DNA of 64,000 nt from positions 24,066,655-24,130,654 of the forward strand of contig OY755252.1 of assembly GCA_963576725.1 (NCBI GenBank), given 5' to 3'. Of this stretch, positions 32,210 to 43,867 are shown one piece after another. The notes beneath the pieces are model-generated. The model saw only the letters and a list, made by a program, of their open reading frames with translations. It did no database searches and was not told the DNA's origin. Position 1 is the stretch's first letter. Every line of letters begins with the position of its first letter. The stretch is from Azorinus chamasolen (Eukaryota; Mollusca; Bivalvia; Cardiida; Solecurtidae). A program made the translations under genes and the position numbers.

Positions 32210-32706
32210 ACATAGTTTAAGGATTTTAATGTTATAAATTACTATAGCTTTTAGAGTTATACTTTGCCCATTTTTCATTTACATGTAAAGCAATTGACAC
32301 CACAAGTTGCACACCTATTTGTATCATTAAGATAATGCTTGCATCTGTGGAAACTATAAACAAAATCAATAGGACGCCATTTATGTTAGTCGATCCCATA
32401 ATTATCTATAGCTTTCTACCACACTTATATCCAATGGAGAGCTTACACCATGAGTGACCTTTTCCACTAAGCTCCTTCCCTTTTCTTCCGCCCGATCAAT
32501 TAAAAACAACTGATTTATCGCTGGTTTCTCAAAAATTACTCGTTAGAAAGTTTATCTAGTCATGCGACCTACATACATGTAGTTTGGTATTACATAGAGG
32601 GAAATATTGCTTAATAGTCGCCCATTTTTTTTTTATCATTTTCAGCACAGCAAAGCTCTTTCTCATAAAATGCTGACTGGATAAGTCAGAGAAATGTTCA
32701 ATGATA
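32210..32706. other. Intergenic, nothing recognised
   Basis: This is AT-rich sequence without a supported gene, RNA or repeat family. Confidence 0.45.
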
Positions 32707-32936
32707 TTAACACATTACCTCTTAGTGTCGCATTTTTGCGCCTCTATAGAAGTCACATTTCCAAACCATTGTGATAAATAGAGCATTTGCTCCATAGAAG
32801 CAAGTGCTCTATTTGTCACAATGGTTTAAAAACTACATAATTCTAAGATTCTCCTTTTCTATAGTTAATGCTCCTTTTCGGTAGATTTATCCAAAAATGT
32901 TGGGTGTATAAATAGCACAAGAGGGAATGAGTAAAA
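32707..32936. repeat. MITE-C, right end eroded
   Basis: It starts TTAACACATTACC; the hairpin 'accattgtgataaatagagcatttgctcc' is clear; the right end reads 'gagggaatgagta' instead of GGGTTAA. Confidence 0.75.
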
Positions 32937-33084
32937 GAAAATGGGATTTACACGACTTCTGTGTTAATGCAATGCATAGACTATATCATAGGCTATTTAT
33001 TAACGTAAAACTATTGTTGTAGTTCGGCACCTTAAACATTAGTGAATCCAATGTAACATCCTTTATCGCAAGCATTATATCAAT

Positions 33085-33490
33085 ATAACCCTTTAAATGC
33101 TAACAACAAGTGTACCGGCATTTGCATACAGTTTAGATACAGATCAGAGGGTACCTAGATGAACTTTCTTATCTAACTCTGCACTGTTGGTCATTCAAAA
33201 CTATCTAGCTTTTCATAGTGAATTGATTATTCAGTTAAACAATGGTGCGTCATTTCACTTTAACATTTTCACTTTCTTTGACTATGCAAACAGAGTAGAC
33301 CCAGATCAGATAGCTCATATAGGAGCCGTCTGATCAGAGTCTGCTTTGTTTGCTTATGTGATAATATAAATACAATTTGACCGTTTCCGTCATGGACAAC
33401 ACTCCTATGTTTATGAAAATTAAAATACTTAGTAGATCTGATCATGATGCTATTAATACTAACATGGATATTCATGGAGTAAAGGGTTAT
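33085..33490. repeat. MITE-J then MITE-A'
   Basis: The J core lies at about 33115-33200 (acagtttagatacagatcagagggtacc). The A' core lies at about 33287-33357 (agagtagacccagatcagatagctcatataggagccgtctg) and its right end at about 33465-33489 (ggatattcatggagtaaagggtta). Confidence 0.7.
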
Positions 33491-33644
33491 AAATCAATAT
33501 TTAAAGGAATGAACGTGTATAACTGCATCAGCTTAGTTTTCTTCCTGATTTTATAGATATGTAAAGAGAATATGTATTGTAATAAAGCTTTGTTATGACA
33601 GCAATTCCATGAGTTATGTTGTGTCCTTTCTTGTTAGTTTCTTC

Positions 33645-33835
33645 TTAACCCTTTTCAGTGCAGAAAACATGTCACTAATGCCATTTGCAAACAGTGTAGG
33701 CCCACATAAGCGGGATCCTCAATAGAGTATATATTGTTTGCCATGATACAATTTTCTTAAACATCCTCAGATTATTCATGGTAAGATTTACCTATTTGAA
33801 TTCTGAGGTAATCACCTGTACAATGAACGGGTTGT
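33645..33835. repeat. MITE-J, degenerate
   Basis: It starts with ttaacccttttcagtgcag, and the core 'gcaaacagtgtaggcccacataagcgggatcctc' survives on one side only. Confidence 0.55.
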
Positions 33836-33996
33836 TTACCGATTTTGTCTTCCATACAACGTTAATATTGACTGCAGATACATATCCGTGTCTGACACTG
33901 GCCAAACATACCAAATTGTTTCATGGACAGAACAAATGATTTGCACTGAACTAATAACAAAACTAGTCTAAACACCACTTTTTAAAATCTCTATTC

Positions 33997-34211
33997 TTAA
34001 CCCTTTCGCTGCCAATGCCATATCTGTGATTACCTATGCAAACAGTTTGGATCCAGATGAGACGCCGAGTAACTCGGCGTCTCATCAGGATCCAAACTGT
34101 TTGTTACTGTTACTATGTGTTTGAAACAAAAATGAAGAAAATCAAATGAATGAAAATTTGTAGCAGACGACAAAGTTAGCAGACGACATAGTTTGGCAGC
34201 GAAAGGGTTAA
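33997..34211. repeat. MITE-G, complete
   Basis: This is the best G copy: TTAACCCTTTCGCTGCCAA to TTGGCAGCGAAAGGGTTAA. The hairpin is perfect, gtttggatccagatgagacgc around CGAGTAACTCG. Confidence 0.88.
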
Positions 34212-34224
34212 AGGTTACGTCATA

Positions 34225-34600
34225 CATATACTCCATAAATACGCCTTACTACGCCTTTGCAAACAGAGTAGACCCAGATCAGACGAGTCCTATAGCAGCC
34301 GTCTGATCAGGGTCTGCTCTGTTTACTGATGATATAATATAAATACAATTCTACATATTTTCTGCCATGACTGTAAATAGCATATGCTATTACAACAATC
34401 AATTTAATTATTGTTCATGACGCCATTATGTTTTACGAGAAAGTTCATGGAGGAAAGAAAAAAAGAATGTTTACTAAAGTATGTCAATAAGTTCCGGATC
34501 AAGTAAGACACCGAGTTACTGTGTTTCTCATCTGGGTGCAAACTGTTGGTAAGGTAATAAACTCATCCGCTGCATCAGGCTATTAAGGGTAAACGAAATA
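34225..34600. repeat. MITE-A' and decayed MITE-G core
   Basis: The A' core is at about 34255-34325 (gagtagacccagatcagacgagtcctatagcagccgtctgatc). The G-like core is at about 34495-34556 (ggatcaagtaagacaccgagttact). Confidence 0.6.
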
Positions 34601-34704
34601 AATAGTGACTGTATAAATATCAATTAGCCGATTGTTATACAAGTAAAAGGATTATTTACAAGGGAAAATGACAATGACAGAAACTACAATTGTATTTTGG
34701 TAAA

Positions 34705-34870
34705 TACAGTAAAACCTGTCTAAAACGGTCGTTAAATGTAGCATAACTATCGGCCATGGATACACATGTGGCTGCTTAATGCTCCTCTAGGAGCTTTCTG
34801 TATGACTTCCATTCTGCATTAAGCAGTCATGTGCACAATATTTGTCTGTACTAGAATTCCAGTATAGAGA
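34705..34870. repeat. MITE-E, internally shortened
   Basis: TACAGTAAAACCTGTCTAAAACGG starts the element; the hairpin has lost part of one arm (gctgcttaatgctcctctaggagctttctg). Confidence 0.7.
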
Positions 34871-35274
34871 ATGTTATACATTTAACTCAAACACATTGCT
34901 CAAACACATGTTCAGGAGCTAACGATCAGATGAAGTTTCCGGGTTGACTAACTTGTATTTAAATTTTAAAGGGCTCTAATATCTGGCTTAGACAGTCTGG
35001 CTTTAGAAACTGAGAACACCGCTGAGAAGTTGAAAATACCGCCGTCTATGATATGTCGCCAGAACTGAAGTCAAGATGTAATTACTGCCACTATACTATA
35101 GGACAGAAATTGGCGCATATAACAAAGATTAATGAACTACTTGCTCGGTCTTTACGTTGCAACAATGGCTAAAACCAATTTCTCAGGTCTTACCAATTCT
35201 TTAACTGATACAAATGGGAACTTTGGGTTATCTGATTTAGGGCCAATATTTAACGGTTAACAATCTAAATTAAA

Positions 35275-35660
35275 AGTACAAAAAATAGTTATGCAGGAAA
35301 CACCACATACATAACAAACAGTCGCCCGAACAGCAACACAAGGAAACAGCAAATGTACATAACTATAAAAACATCAAGAGACACACAAAGACAAAACAAA
35401 CACACAACAGGGGGAAGATGGAAGTACCGCCTTGGAACGGTCAGTGACAAAAATCACTGGGGGTTAAACCGGTTTATGGGCGCCCAACCTCACAAGTTTC
35501 TCGCTGAAAGTTATTGATAAAAGTGCAGTTATAAATAAGTTTCCAAAAACAAGTAAAACAAAAATAGCCAAAAACAATTGGCTTAGTGATAGTATCTGAC
35601 TTCCTGCAAAGAATTCTTGAGAGCAACCAAACATGCAAGTCGGAAAGTCGTACACTATGA
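35275..35660. repeat. Dispersed repeat with 'accgccttggaacggtcagt' block
   Basis: An A/C-rich stretch (acacacaaagacaaaacaaacacac) leads into 'gaagtaccgccttggaacggtcagtgacaaaaatcactgggggttaaaccggttta'. The same order occurs at 51360-51740, and an inverted piece lies at 37360-37400. It may be the 3' part of a retroelement; the class is not known to me. Confidence 0.6.
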
Positions 35661-36434
35661 ATTAAGGGCCCGTTTTGGTGAAGTTTCGGACACTTACCAT
35701 GCTTATTCAAAGTAAAGGTCTGCGGAACAGGGACGTTCAGAAAATGTGCAAATGCATACGTACATATGCCATTAATCACTTCTTATTGTATGGTGATAGT
35801 TATGTATATGTGTATGTCTGTAATCATGTGTTTACATGTATATATCTTAAATGCATATGGATATATAAATATATGTACACTTCTTACATGAATGTAGTAC
35901 ACAGCATCTACTTGCAGCATACTGTATGTAAATATACAAAAATATTTACATGCTGGTATGTTGCCAGTACCAACTGCCTTGCAGCAGGAACTAATGCAAT
36001 ATTCATTGTCGTCTTCATAGCTTTGACGTCTGAATATCGACCGTATCTTTTAAATTTAAGTTTCACTCATGACTGACAAATATTTTCCCCTTCGGATTGC
36101 AGTACTGTATTAATCATTTGAATGCTGAAAAAAATAGAATATACTACGACAGTTCAACTATAGCACCCTTTCCGTATAATAGGTCTGTATTTACAAGTCG
36201 GTTTTCTGTAGAAAATGTTTGACCAGGATATACTCAGTTTGAATATGTCACTCAGTTCAATAGTTCCGAGCATTCAAAGAGTTACGAACTCATAAGACTT
36301 GCATATTGTGTCGTCGAATCATTCTTGCCAATTCAATTGGCTGTTACCAACGTAAACTTCCAATTTGTGCCACAGCGAAGAAACTGTAATTGGTAAATTA
36401 TTTTGTTGATCAACGCCATTATTACTGGCAAGCT
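35661..36434. other. Upstream region of gene B, no further feature
   Basis: AT-rich with runs of tatatgtgtatgtctg type. The open frames at 35675-36076 and 36390-36434 have no domain of their own. The promoter of gene B may lie here but I cannot point to a core element. Confidence 0.35.
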
Positions 36435-36758
36435 ATGTTGCTGCAAGATCTCGCTGTTGCATGCGTACACCTGCTGAATGTATGGCTGTGTTTGACCAAT
36501 GCCGTTGCACATTTCAAATTTTCCGTACATGACTGGAGAAAGTGTGACAACGGTGAGGATGGCTTTCTTATGTTTGTAGACGTTGCGATACAGAAATGTA
36601 TTCTTGAATGTCGTTTGCGGCTCGCATGTAATGCCGTAAAGTATCTGAAGACCAGACGAGAGTGTCGACTACTGGAGACAAATATCAACATGGCTACTGC
36701 GTATAATAACCGACCATGTGTCTTCATACGGATGGTTGACGTCATAGACATAATTCCG
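36435..36758 (+). CDS. Gene B exon 1: signal peptide and Apple-like module
   Basis: I choose ATG 36435 because it starts a good signal peptide, MLLQDLAVACVHLLNVWLCL followed by TNAVA; the ATG at 36390 would put charged and polar residues first. The exon has 108 codons and ends CCG|gtaagt in phase 0. The Cys pattern C-x3-C-x5-CN-x10-C (QKCILEC...ACNAVKYL...REC) has the same spacing as gene A exon 1, followed by a final Cys in RPCVFIRM, as expected of a PAN/Apple-like fold. The next in-phase exon is at 45313. A MITE-D begins 17 bases after the donor. Confidence 0.75.
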
Positions 36759-36775
36759 GTAAGTTTGGACAATAT

Positions 36776-36941
36776 GGGTCCATGCTTATAAAACTTTTAG
36801 TTGAGTCTGAGTTCGTTCTCAAGTTTTTGATTGGTCAGATTTGAGCCTTTGGCTCAAATCTGACCAATCAAAAGCTTGAGAACTCAAATCTGACCAATCA
36901 AAGGTTTGATAATTTACTAAAAGCTTTATAAGCATGGACCC
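36776..36941. repeat. MITE-D hairpin
   Basis: GGGTCCATGCTTATAAAAC to ATGGACCC, with the extra 'ctcaaatctgaccaatcaaa' unit on the right arm. Confidence 0.85.
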
Positions 36942-38233
36942 TGATCTCTCCCCACCTCTTCTCAACAAGTACTGGTATGTCACTCAAAAACACCGTTTTG
37001 GCATTTGTTGCGTGACTAATGTCGGTGTTTGCTGCATGAGAATTAGTACTCTATGAAGATGCCCTCCTGATTACGAAAACAGAAGGAGGACGTCGGATCC
37101 TCGTAATATCTCGTTTTTGTCATACCCTTTTATCACTTTTATACAGTTACTCTGATTACAGCTCAATATTTGAGTACACTTGCGATAGGTCGATAGTTTG
37201 TTTCATTTAAATGTGTTTTCCTTTTTATATGCAATTTACCATTTCCATCGCGGTTGTTGTAGATCAACAGGAGAGGGGATTTATTTACACTGTTTGTCCT
37301 TTAGGGTGGGGATGGAATAAGGCACCCCTAAACCAGTAAAAAAAAAACGGAGACACTCTTGTCACTGACAGTTCCAAGGCGGTACTTCCATCCCCCTTAA
37401 TGTTTTTTTTTTTATATTTTTGTGTGTCTCGTTTTTATGGCTTTCGGAGCCATATGGCAATCGGTCTCTTTACGGCAACGAGTTCACTTGTCTAGTGAAC
37501 ATGCGCAAGACAAAATAGTTTTCTTCAAGTCTGCACTAGTTTGGTTGTAAAATGTTCATGTATTTGTTTACTCTTCATGTATTTAATAATAATTCGCTAT
37601 GTAAGATAATTACTACTAATCTACACAAAGATAAACTTTTTAAAAGTCTTGAATTTTAATAAACTCCAAAGAAGACGTGAACGAATATTTTTACCGTAGT
37701 TTTCGCAACACCTTGGCGTTCTAAAGCAGAAGGAATATAGCCGAGGTTTCCGATTGCATTTTTATACATATCCGTAATTGATTAGCATAAAGACCTACAC
37801 TTTCAGCCAATCAAACTGCCTTTTGCGTCGTATGCGGTCATTTCCGTTTGACCCGTACTCAAATTAGAAATAGGAAGTTTCATAAAGGACAAGGTCAAAG
37901 AAATCTAAAATAATCAACCAATGAAATTCGGAATTCCCATATACACATTTATTACCAGTCAGAGTAAATCCTTGGAATTTGATTGGTCAGTTTGCCAAAA
38001 ACTGCCGGGGTGTACAGTACCGTATTCGGCGGCTTCCACGGAGAATACAAAATTATTCAAATTTGACGCGTGACGTCATTCGTTTTGTTTTTATTTTTAG
38101 CGTCGATTCGAAATTTCATATCGTCCCTACTCCAATAATTCTGGATGGATTACGACCAATAATCGATAATAAACGTAAAAAACTGTACCTCATACGTTCC
38201 TTAATTTAACACGATCAACTTATCAGTACAACG
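36942..38233. other. Gene B intron 1, mostly unassigned
   Basis: It contains an inverted fragment (about 37360-37400) of the repeat at 35410-35450, and otherwise unassigned AT-rich DNA. The 76-codon open frame at 37979 has no recognisable domain. Confidence 0.45.
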
Positions 38234-38239
38234 TGTTAC

Positions 38240-40122
38240 TACGAAAGACCGGCGGTGACATTTCCATTTCAAGATTTCACACAAAGCAATTCATGATTTC
38301 ACGATTTCACAATTTCACAATTTCACGATTTCACGATTTCACTTCAAAATTTCACGATTTCACGATTTCACAATTTCACGATTTCACGATTTCACTTCAA
38401 AATTTCATGATTTCACGATTTCATGATTTCAAAATTTCACGATTTCACAAATTCACGATTTCACAATTTCACGATTTCACTTCAAAATTTCACAATTTCA
38501 CGATTTCACAATTTCACGATTTCACTTCAAAATTTCACAATTTCACGATTTCACAATTTCACGATTCACAATTTCACAATTTCACGATTTCACAATTTCA
38601 CGATTTCACGATTTCTCTTCAAAATTTCACAATTTCACGATTTCACAATTTCACGATTTCCCTTCAAAATTTCACAATTTCACAATTTCACAATTTCACA
38701 ATTTCACGATTTCACAATTTCACGATTTCACGATTTCACTTCAAAATTTCACGATTTCACAATTTCACGATTTCACAATTTCACGATTTCACGATTTCAT
38801 GATTTCATGATTTCATGATTTCATTTAGTCCATTTGAATTGTTATGACGTCATCAAAACGCATATGTTGACGTAAAAGCCACGATGAAAGAAACGGCGGA
38901 AAACTATGACAATCTTCCCTTCCAGATCTGTAGGGCCGAGGGCCTTCATATATTGCATGTAGCTTGTGCTCATGGTCCACCATCAATATTGTTTAACCCT
39001 TTCCTGCATGAATATTCATGCATGAGAATTGCCAATCATGTGTTTATTGTGTTAAATCATTGTCTTATGTTTGTATGACACTGTACTGGGGGAGAATTTA
39101 ATTAATAATAAACTGTAAGAAATAATGACATCATGGATTTTAAATAAGATTAAATCCTATAGGAGTCGTCTGAGCTGGGTCTAGCCTGTTTGCAAAGGCG
39201 TAGAAAGGTGTATTTATGGATTTCAAATTGCCATCCTGATTTCAAGGGCGAGAGCCACTCTGTTGCCTTAATTACGTCAGCGTGCCACGTGGCTAAAATA
39301 TTCTACATGAGGTTGAAATTGCGAAATCGAGAAATTGTGAAGTCGTGAAATCTTGAAATTGTGAAATCGTGAAATCGTGAAATTGTGAAATTTTGAAGTG
39401 AAATCGTGAAATCGTGAAATCGTGAAATCGTGAAATCATGAAATCATGAAATTGTGAAATCGTGAAATCATGAATTCTATTGTGTGAAATCTTGAAGTGG
39501 AAATGTCACCGCCGGTCTTTCGTATTACGAAAGACCGGCGGTGACATTTCCATTTCAAGATTTCACACAAAGCAATTCATGATTTCACGATTTCACAATT
39601 TCACAATTTCACGATTTCACGATTTCACTTCAAAATTTCACGATTTCACGATTTCACAATTTCACGATTTCACGATTTCACTTCAAAATTTCATGATTTC
39701 ACGATTTCATGATTTCAAAATTTCACGATTTCACAAATTCACGATTTCACAATTTCACGATTTCACTTCAAAATTTCACAATTTCACGATTTCACAATTT
39801 CACGATTTCACTTCAAAATTTCACAATTTCACGATTTCACAATTTCACGATTCACAATTTCACAATTTCACGATTTCACAATTTCACGATTTCACGATTT
39901 CTCTTCAAAATTTCACAATTTCACGATTTCACAATTTCACGATTTCCATTGTGAAATCGTGAAATCGTGAAATTGTGAAATTTTGAAGTGAAATCGTGAA
40001 ATCGTGAAATCGTGAAATCGTGAAATCGTGAAATCATGAAATCATGAAATTGTGAAATCGTGAAATCATGAATTCTATTGTGTGAAATCTTGAAGTGGAA
40101 ATGTCACCGCCGGTCTTTCGTA
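38240..40122. mobile_element. Compound foldback element made of an 8-bp satellite
   Basis: Two units stand head to tail, 38240-39524 and 39526-40122. Each begins TACGAAAGACCGGCGGTGAC and ends with the inverse GTCACCGCCGGTCTTTCGTA. The arms are arrays of (ATTTCACR)n, with the complementary (GTGAAATY)n in the right arms. The first unit holds about 490 bp of unrelated spacer (38822-39310); the second is a nearly spacer-free hairpin. The sequence TGTTAC sits on both outer sides (38234-38239 and 40123-40128), a likely 6-bp target duplication of the whole compound. The repetitive FHDFTIS-type open frames are not proteins. Confidence 0.8.
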
Positions 40123-40249
40123 TGTTACCGTTAATGTTTACAAGTGAAGTTTCAATTCCTCTTTCGAAATTGCTCTGAGACGACGTCATATTTGCTCTGT
40201 GATGACGTCATGTTTTATTTGTCATGTCGTCATACAATTAGAGACCTAG

Positions 40250-41900
40250 TCACGTGATTGAAGTCGAGTGAAAACGTAGTGCTTGGAGGCTCGCATAATT
40301 TGGCTAAAAACCCAAGATTTTGAGTTTTTTTCTGGATTCTTTTGACATATAACTGCGGATTATATATATCTACTGGAATAAGCCATGTCAAAAGTTGGAA
40401 ATAAGTCAAAGTCTGCGCGTACTGGGAGCGAAAAGGACGTCGAGCAATCTCAGAACCCGGACAATGGCGGCCAGATAACGAAGGGAGCCCGACACACGAA
40501 AGCTGGGAGAGGATCTAAACGTATGAGACATTCTACAGGTGGGAGCTCTATTAATACCACTGTAACTGATAAACACCATGAACAGAGGATATGTGCATCT
40601 GTAGTGCCTGACTCTTTTGAGTTAAGAGAGACTAATATGACTATTCAAGAGTTCAAGTCACTTTCAGCAGACGACAAATTGGTATCGCTATTCGGGCTTA
40701 TGTCGCACGTGCACAACATTACAACTCGTGTTGAGAACATTGGACACGCTGTACATATAGATAGGAGTTGTATTGATGAGAATACACGCCGGATAAAAAC
40801 ATTGGAGTATAAGAGCATTGACCTGGAATCCCGATCCAGAAGGAATAATTTAGTTATCCGTGGAATATAGGAAACCATTAACGGAAACTGTGGACGCAAA
40901 GTGTTAAACTTTATTCAAAATGAACTGCATCTTGACCAAAGCGGAATGTCAATTCAGCGAGCCCACAGAATTGGGAAAATTGTCCGTGGAAAGCGTCGTC
41001 CGCTGATAGTCTGCTTTAGAGACTATGCTAATATCAGCGAGATCATTCAAAACGCGCACAGGTTAAAAGGCACGTGTTTCAGTGTTAGTAAAGACTATCC
41101 TGTTGAGATTGCCAAAGCAAGGTCTACACTATGGGCCGAGTACAAAACGGCGAAGGCAGCTAATCCTCGAGGCAAAGTACAACTGGCTTATCCAGCTAAG
41201 CTGATTGTTAATGGCAAAGTCACCCATGACGAATTTCCCGACTGGGACGAGCTCATGAAAGGGAATCGCACTGGCCCCAGTAGATATAGTCACAGATCTG
41301 GTAGGGACTCCGTATCGGCTACACAGACCCAGCGTCACCGGGATCGAAATGGGAACCAGTCACAGGCTAACATCAGTCATCCTTACCACGCCGAAACCGA
41401 TGACTACAGCGGCGACTCAACGGATTCCGACTCTGTCATAATGGAGGAAAGCCAGTCCCTGTTAGCACCACCGCAAACGAGGCCAGATGACGACGACGTC
41501 CAGATCCCGCAACCTGACACATAGGACAGGAGGAGAGAATCAAAAAACACTGTAGACTGTGAGCAGAAAAAACTCTATTAACTGTTCTTCCTCTGAACAA
41601 ACCATGTAGACAACAACAGTGACAACAGTAACCACACACAACAACTACAAAATATTCTCTCCTCTTCAACAGCCTATATAAGCTCTCTATTATGATACTA
41701 TATTCATGATACTATGCACACTTATATGTACTCATTTCTATAATAATATGTTGATATGTTGATCAGAGATATATTTGTATGCTATTGATATAAATGTTAA
41801 CTCTCTGCATAGTTATACCGTGACCGTACATGCTGTCATGTGTCTTGTAATAAGACTTGACTAATAAAAGATATGTTATGTTATGTTATGTTATGTCAGC
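40250..41900 (+). mobile_element. ORF1-only LINE-type retroelement
   Basis: A 5' leader of roughly 130 bp, one ORF1-type reading frame (40385-41524), about 350 bp of 3' tail with AATAAA near 41861, and a terminal (TTATG)n run (about 41874-41896) make a compact unit. No endonuclease/reverse-transcriptase ORF2 follows. The 5' limit is estimated. Confidence 0.65.
40385..41524 (+). pseudogene. L1-type ORF1 protein (RNA-binding chaperone), one internal stop
   Basis: The frame is open from ATG 40385 to TAG at 41522 except for one in-frame TAG at 40868-40870, giving 379 codons. The order is a basic, disordered N-terminus (to about residue 75), a helical, probably coiled-coil stretch (about 85-150), the RRM-like start SRRNNLVIRGI, IQRAHRIGKI, RPLIVCFRDY, then a C-terminal domain (LKGTCFSVSKDYP, ARSTLW), and an acidic low-complexity tail. 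These are hallmarks of L1-like ORF1p, which binds element RNA in trimers. The stop falls where the family usually has 'GIPE', so one point change may have inactivated it. With ORF2 absent the copy cannot move itself. Confidence 0.8.
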
Positions 41901-41929
41901 AAAATAAGAGTTGTTCGTTTCTTAATTAG

Positions 41930-42100
41930 GTAAATCGGATCTCTGACTGGTAATAAATTCGTTCCACGGTAATTTTGCAGGGTGTACGGGCTGGTATGAC
42001 CGGGTTAGACCACGTATTTCCTTCGGCTAACGCCTTAGGAAATATGGGATCTAACCCGGTCATACCAGCCCGTACACCCTGCCAAATAACCGTGTAACTA
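41930..42100. repeat. Palindromic MITE, singleton
   Basis: The arms gcagggtgtacgggctggta... (about 41976-42015) and its inverse (about 42048-42082) match over about 35 bases around a loop with an imperfectly paired centre. No second copy is visible here. Confidence 0.75.
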
Positions 42101-42245
42101 ATAGTATCACGCATCGAACAGCGTGTTTTGACTATGGCACCCAACCTCAACACAAGTCTAAGTCTTACAAGAAGTAAAACCGTAAAAACACGGGGTTCTA
42201 TCGGCTTATCAAAGTAAGTATTATCCATAGAAGGTTTTCAAAACA

Positions 42246-43305
42246 TATTTAATAAAATTATTTTCCAGTGTCAATAACAACTGTGAAAATAGAGACTCTT
42301 CTATGTATCGTGTAATCGCCGAGTCACCGACACTGTCGTTTGCTCAAGACGTTTGTGTCGTGTAAAAGCGAAAGAAGGTAGCAATTTGTTGAAATGTCTT
42401 TCCCAGATTACAACTCTACTTCAGAATGTAGTTCTGAATTTGATTTTCATCAGGTTCCAACTAACTACCGTAATTGTATGTACATGTATGGATCTACTTA
42501 GTAATTAAAAATAAAAACGGTCTACCTTCAGTTTGTAGGCATGGTCTCACTGTCTATCGAACCTCTTAACCTTTGACCAGGAACAGGAAACGTTTACTGT
42601 GAATATTGAAGAAAAAATAAAGCAGCAGTTCAAAATAATATTTTATACATACCTTGAAACAATTAAGTAATTTTATTCTCATCTATTAATCCCCAAACAA
42701 TCCAGTGTTCCCCGTCACCCGCATAACAAAAACAAAAATGTCTGCCAGAAAAAATATCACCTGCTTATCGAACCTTTATTTTAGAAACTGTTTACTGTAA
42801 CATAATACTCATAATCACGTAATTTCATCATGGGCACGCGACCTTTGCATAAGCTGAAGGGGTCAGAGCTGTCAAACATTTTTAATGTGGTACACTTTTC
42901 AATTTATGTTGATATTCTATAACGTATTAAGAGTTTTCTCATGTTTAGCATAGTTGAAGGAATAATAAACTGTATTGACCTGTTTATGACGCATATTTCG
43001 TTTTTAAAGCTACGAGGCGTTGTTTACAGACAAAGCAACGGTACTCGTGATTTTATGACATAGTATGCACTTGTGCATGCATATAAACACAAAAAATGAA
43101 AGGTTCGATAAACAGATGAGGTTCGATAGAAGGTGAGTAAACGATAAGCAGACTACATTTATTCCAAATAAACGAGTGCTGAACATGGAAAAATAAATGT
43201 TATGTGTAAGATTTAGTTGAACAAAAAATGTGGGATTATAGGTAGCCTTTGTATAACTTTGATGTTGTGCTTCAGTTTTTGCATCAGCTTTGGACATGAA
43301 AGCAT
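42246..43305. other. Gene B intron 1, nothing firm
   Basis: Short inverted matches such as 'cctgcttatcgaacc' (about 42760) and 'ggttcgataaacagatgaggttcgatag' (about 43102) hint at an old foldback element, but I cannot define ends. Confidence 0.35.
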
Positions 43306-43307
43306 TA

Positions 43308-43730
43308 ATTGACCCTTTACTTCATGAATATCCATGTAAGAAATAATGACATCATGAATATAATTAAGATATTCTTTTGGCCATAGTAGAAACTAGAAGC
43401 ATGTCTATATATAAACAGCAGATCATGAGATGGTTCCTTTTGTTTCAGTCTGTCATATTTTTATGCCCCCAATCAATGGTGGGGGCTGATTTTGTTGGTT
43501 TGTTGGCTTGGCTCAAACTTTAATGTTGGAAATAACTTTGTAACCATTGCACATATATACTTCAAACCTGGCATGCCTGTGCAACTTACGGAGGCGAACA
43601 TTCTATTTATTTTTTGTGGGGTGAAGGGGGGTATTAAAATCAAGGTCATATAACAGTTAAATGTCACATTACGGGTCAAATTTATATTGGTCACAATCAG
43701 GGGCATAGTGTTTCACAAAAATGTGTTGTT
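43308..43730. repeat. Decayed A' end and (cccccaatcaatggtggggg) dispersed repeat
   Basis: The text 'gaccctttacttcatgaatatccatg' is an A'-type end. From 43462 a repeat with head 'tatgcccccaatcaatggtgggggctg' includes 'cctggcatgcctgtgcaacttacggaggcgaacattc', also seen at 5153-5190. Confidence 0.5.
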
Positions 43731-43867
43731 ATTAATACTTTTATCAATTCCAAGACGTTATTGTTATTAACGTGTACAGCAATTTCTCCCCCTACACTTA
43801 ACATCCATAACCAACCCGAAAGCCATTATTGCCAATCAGACCTTTGATTTTTATCTTGATATGCATA

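Noticed and set aside
36390..36434. Upstream ATG of gene B exon 1 at 36390
   Set aside because: It would place a polar, charged 15-residue leader before a good signal peptide; ATG 36435 fits better.
38233..38818. 189- and 131-codon frames with FHDFTIS repeats, and the similar frame at 39480-39962
   Set aside because: They are translations of the 8-bp satellite (period 24 nt = 8 codons), open in several frames at once; not proteins.
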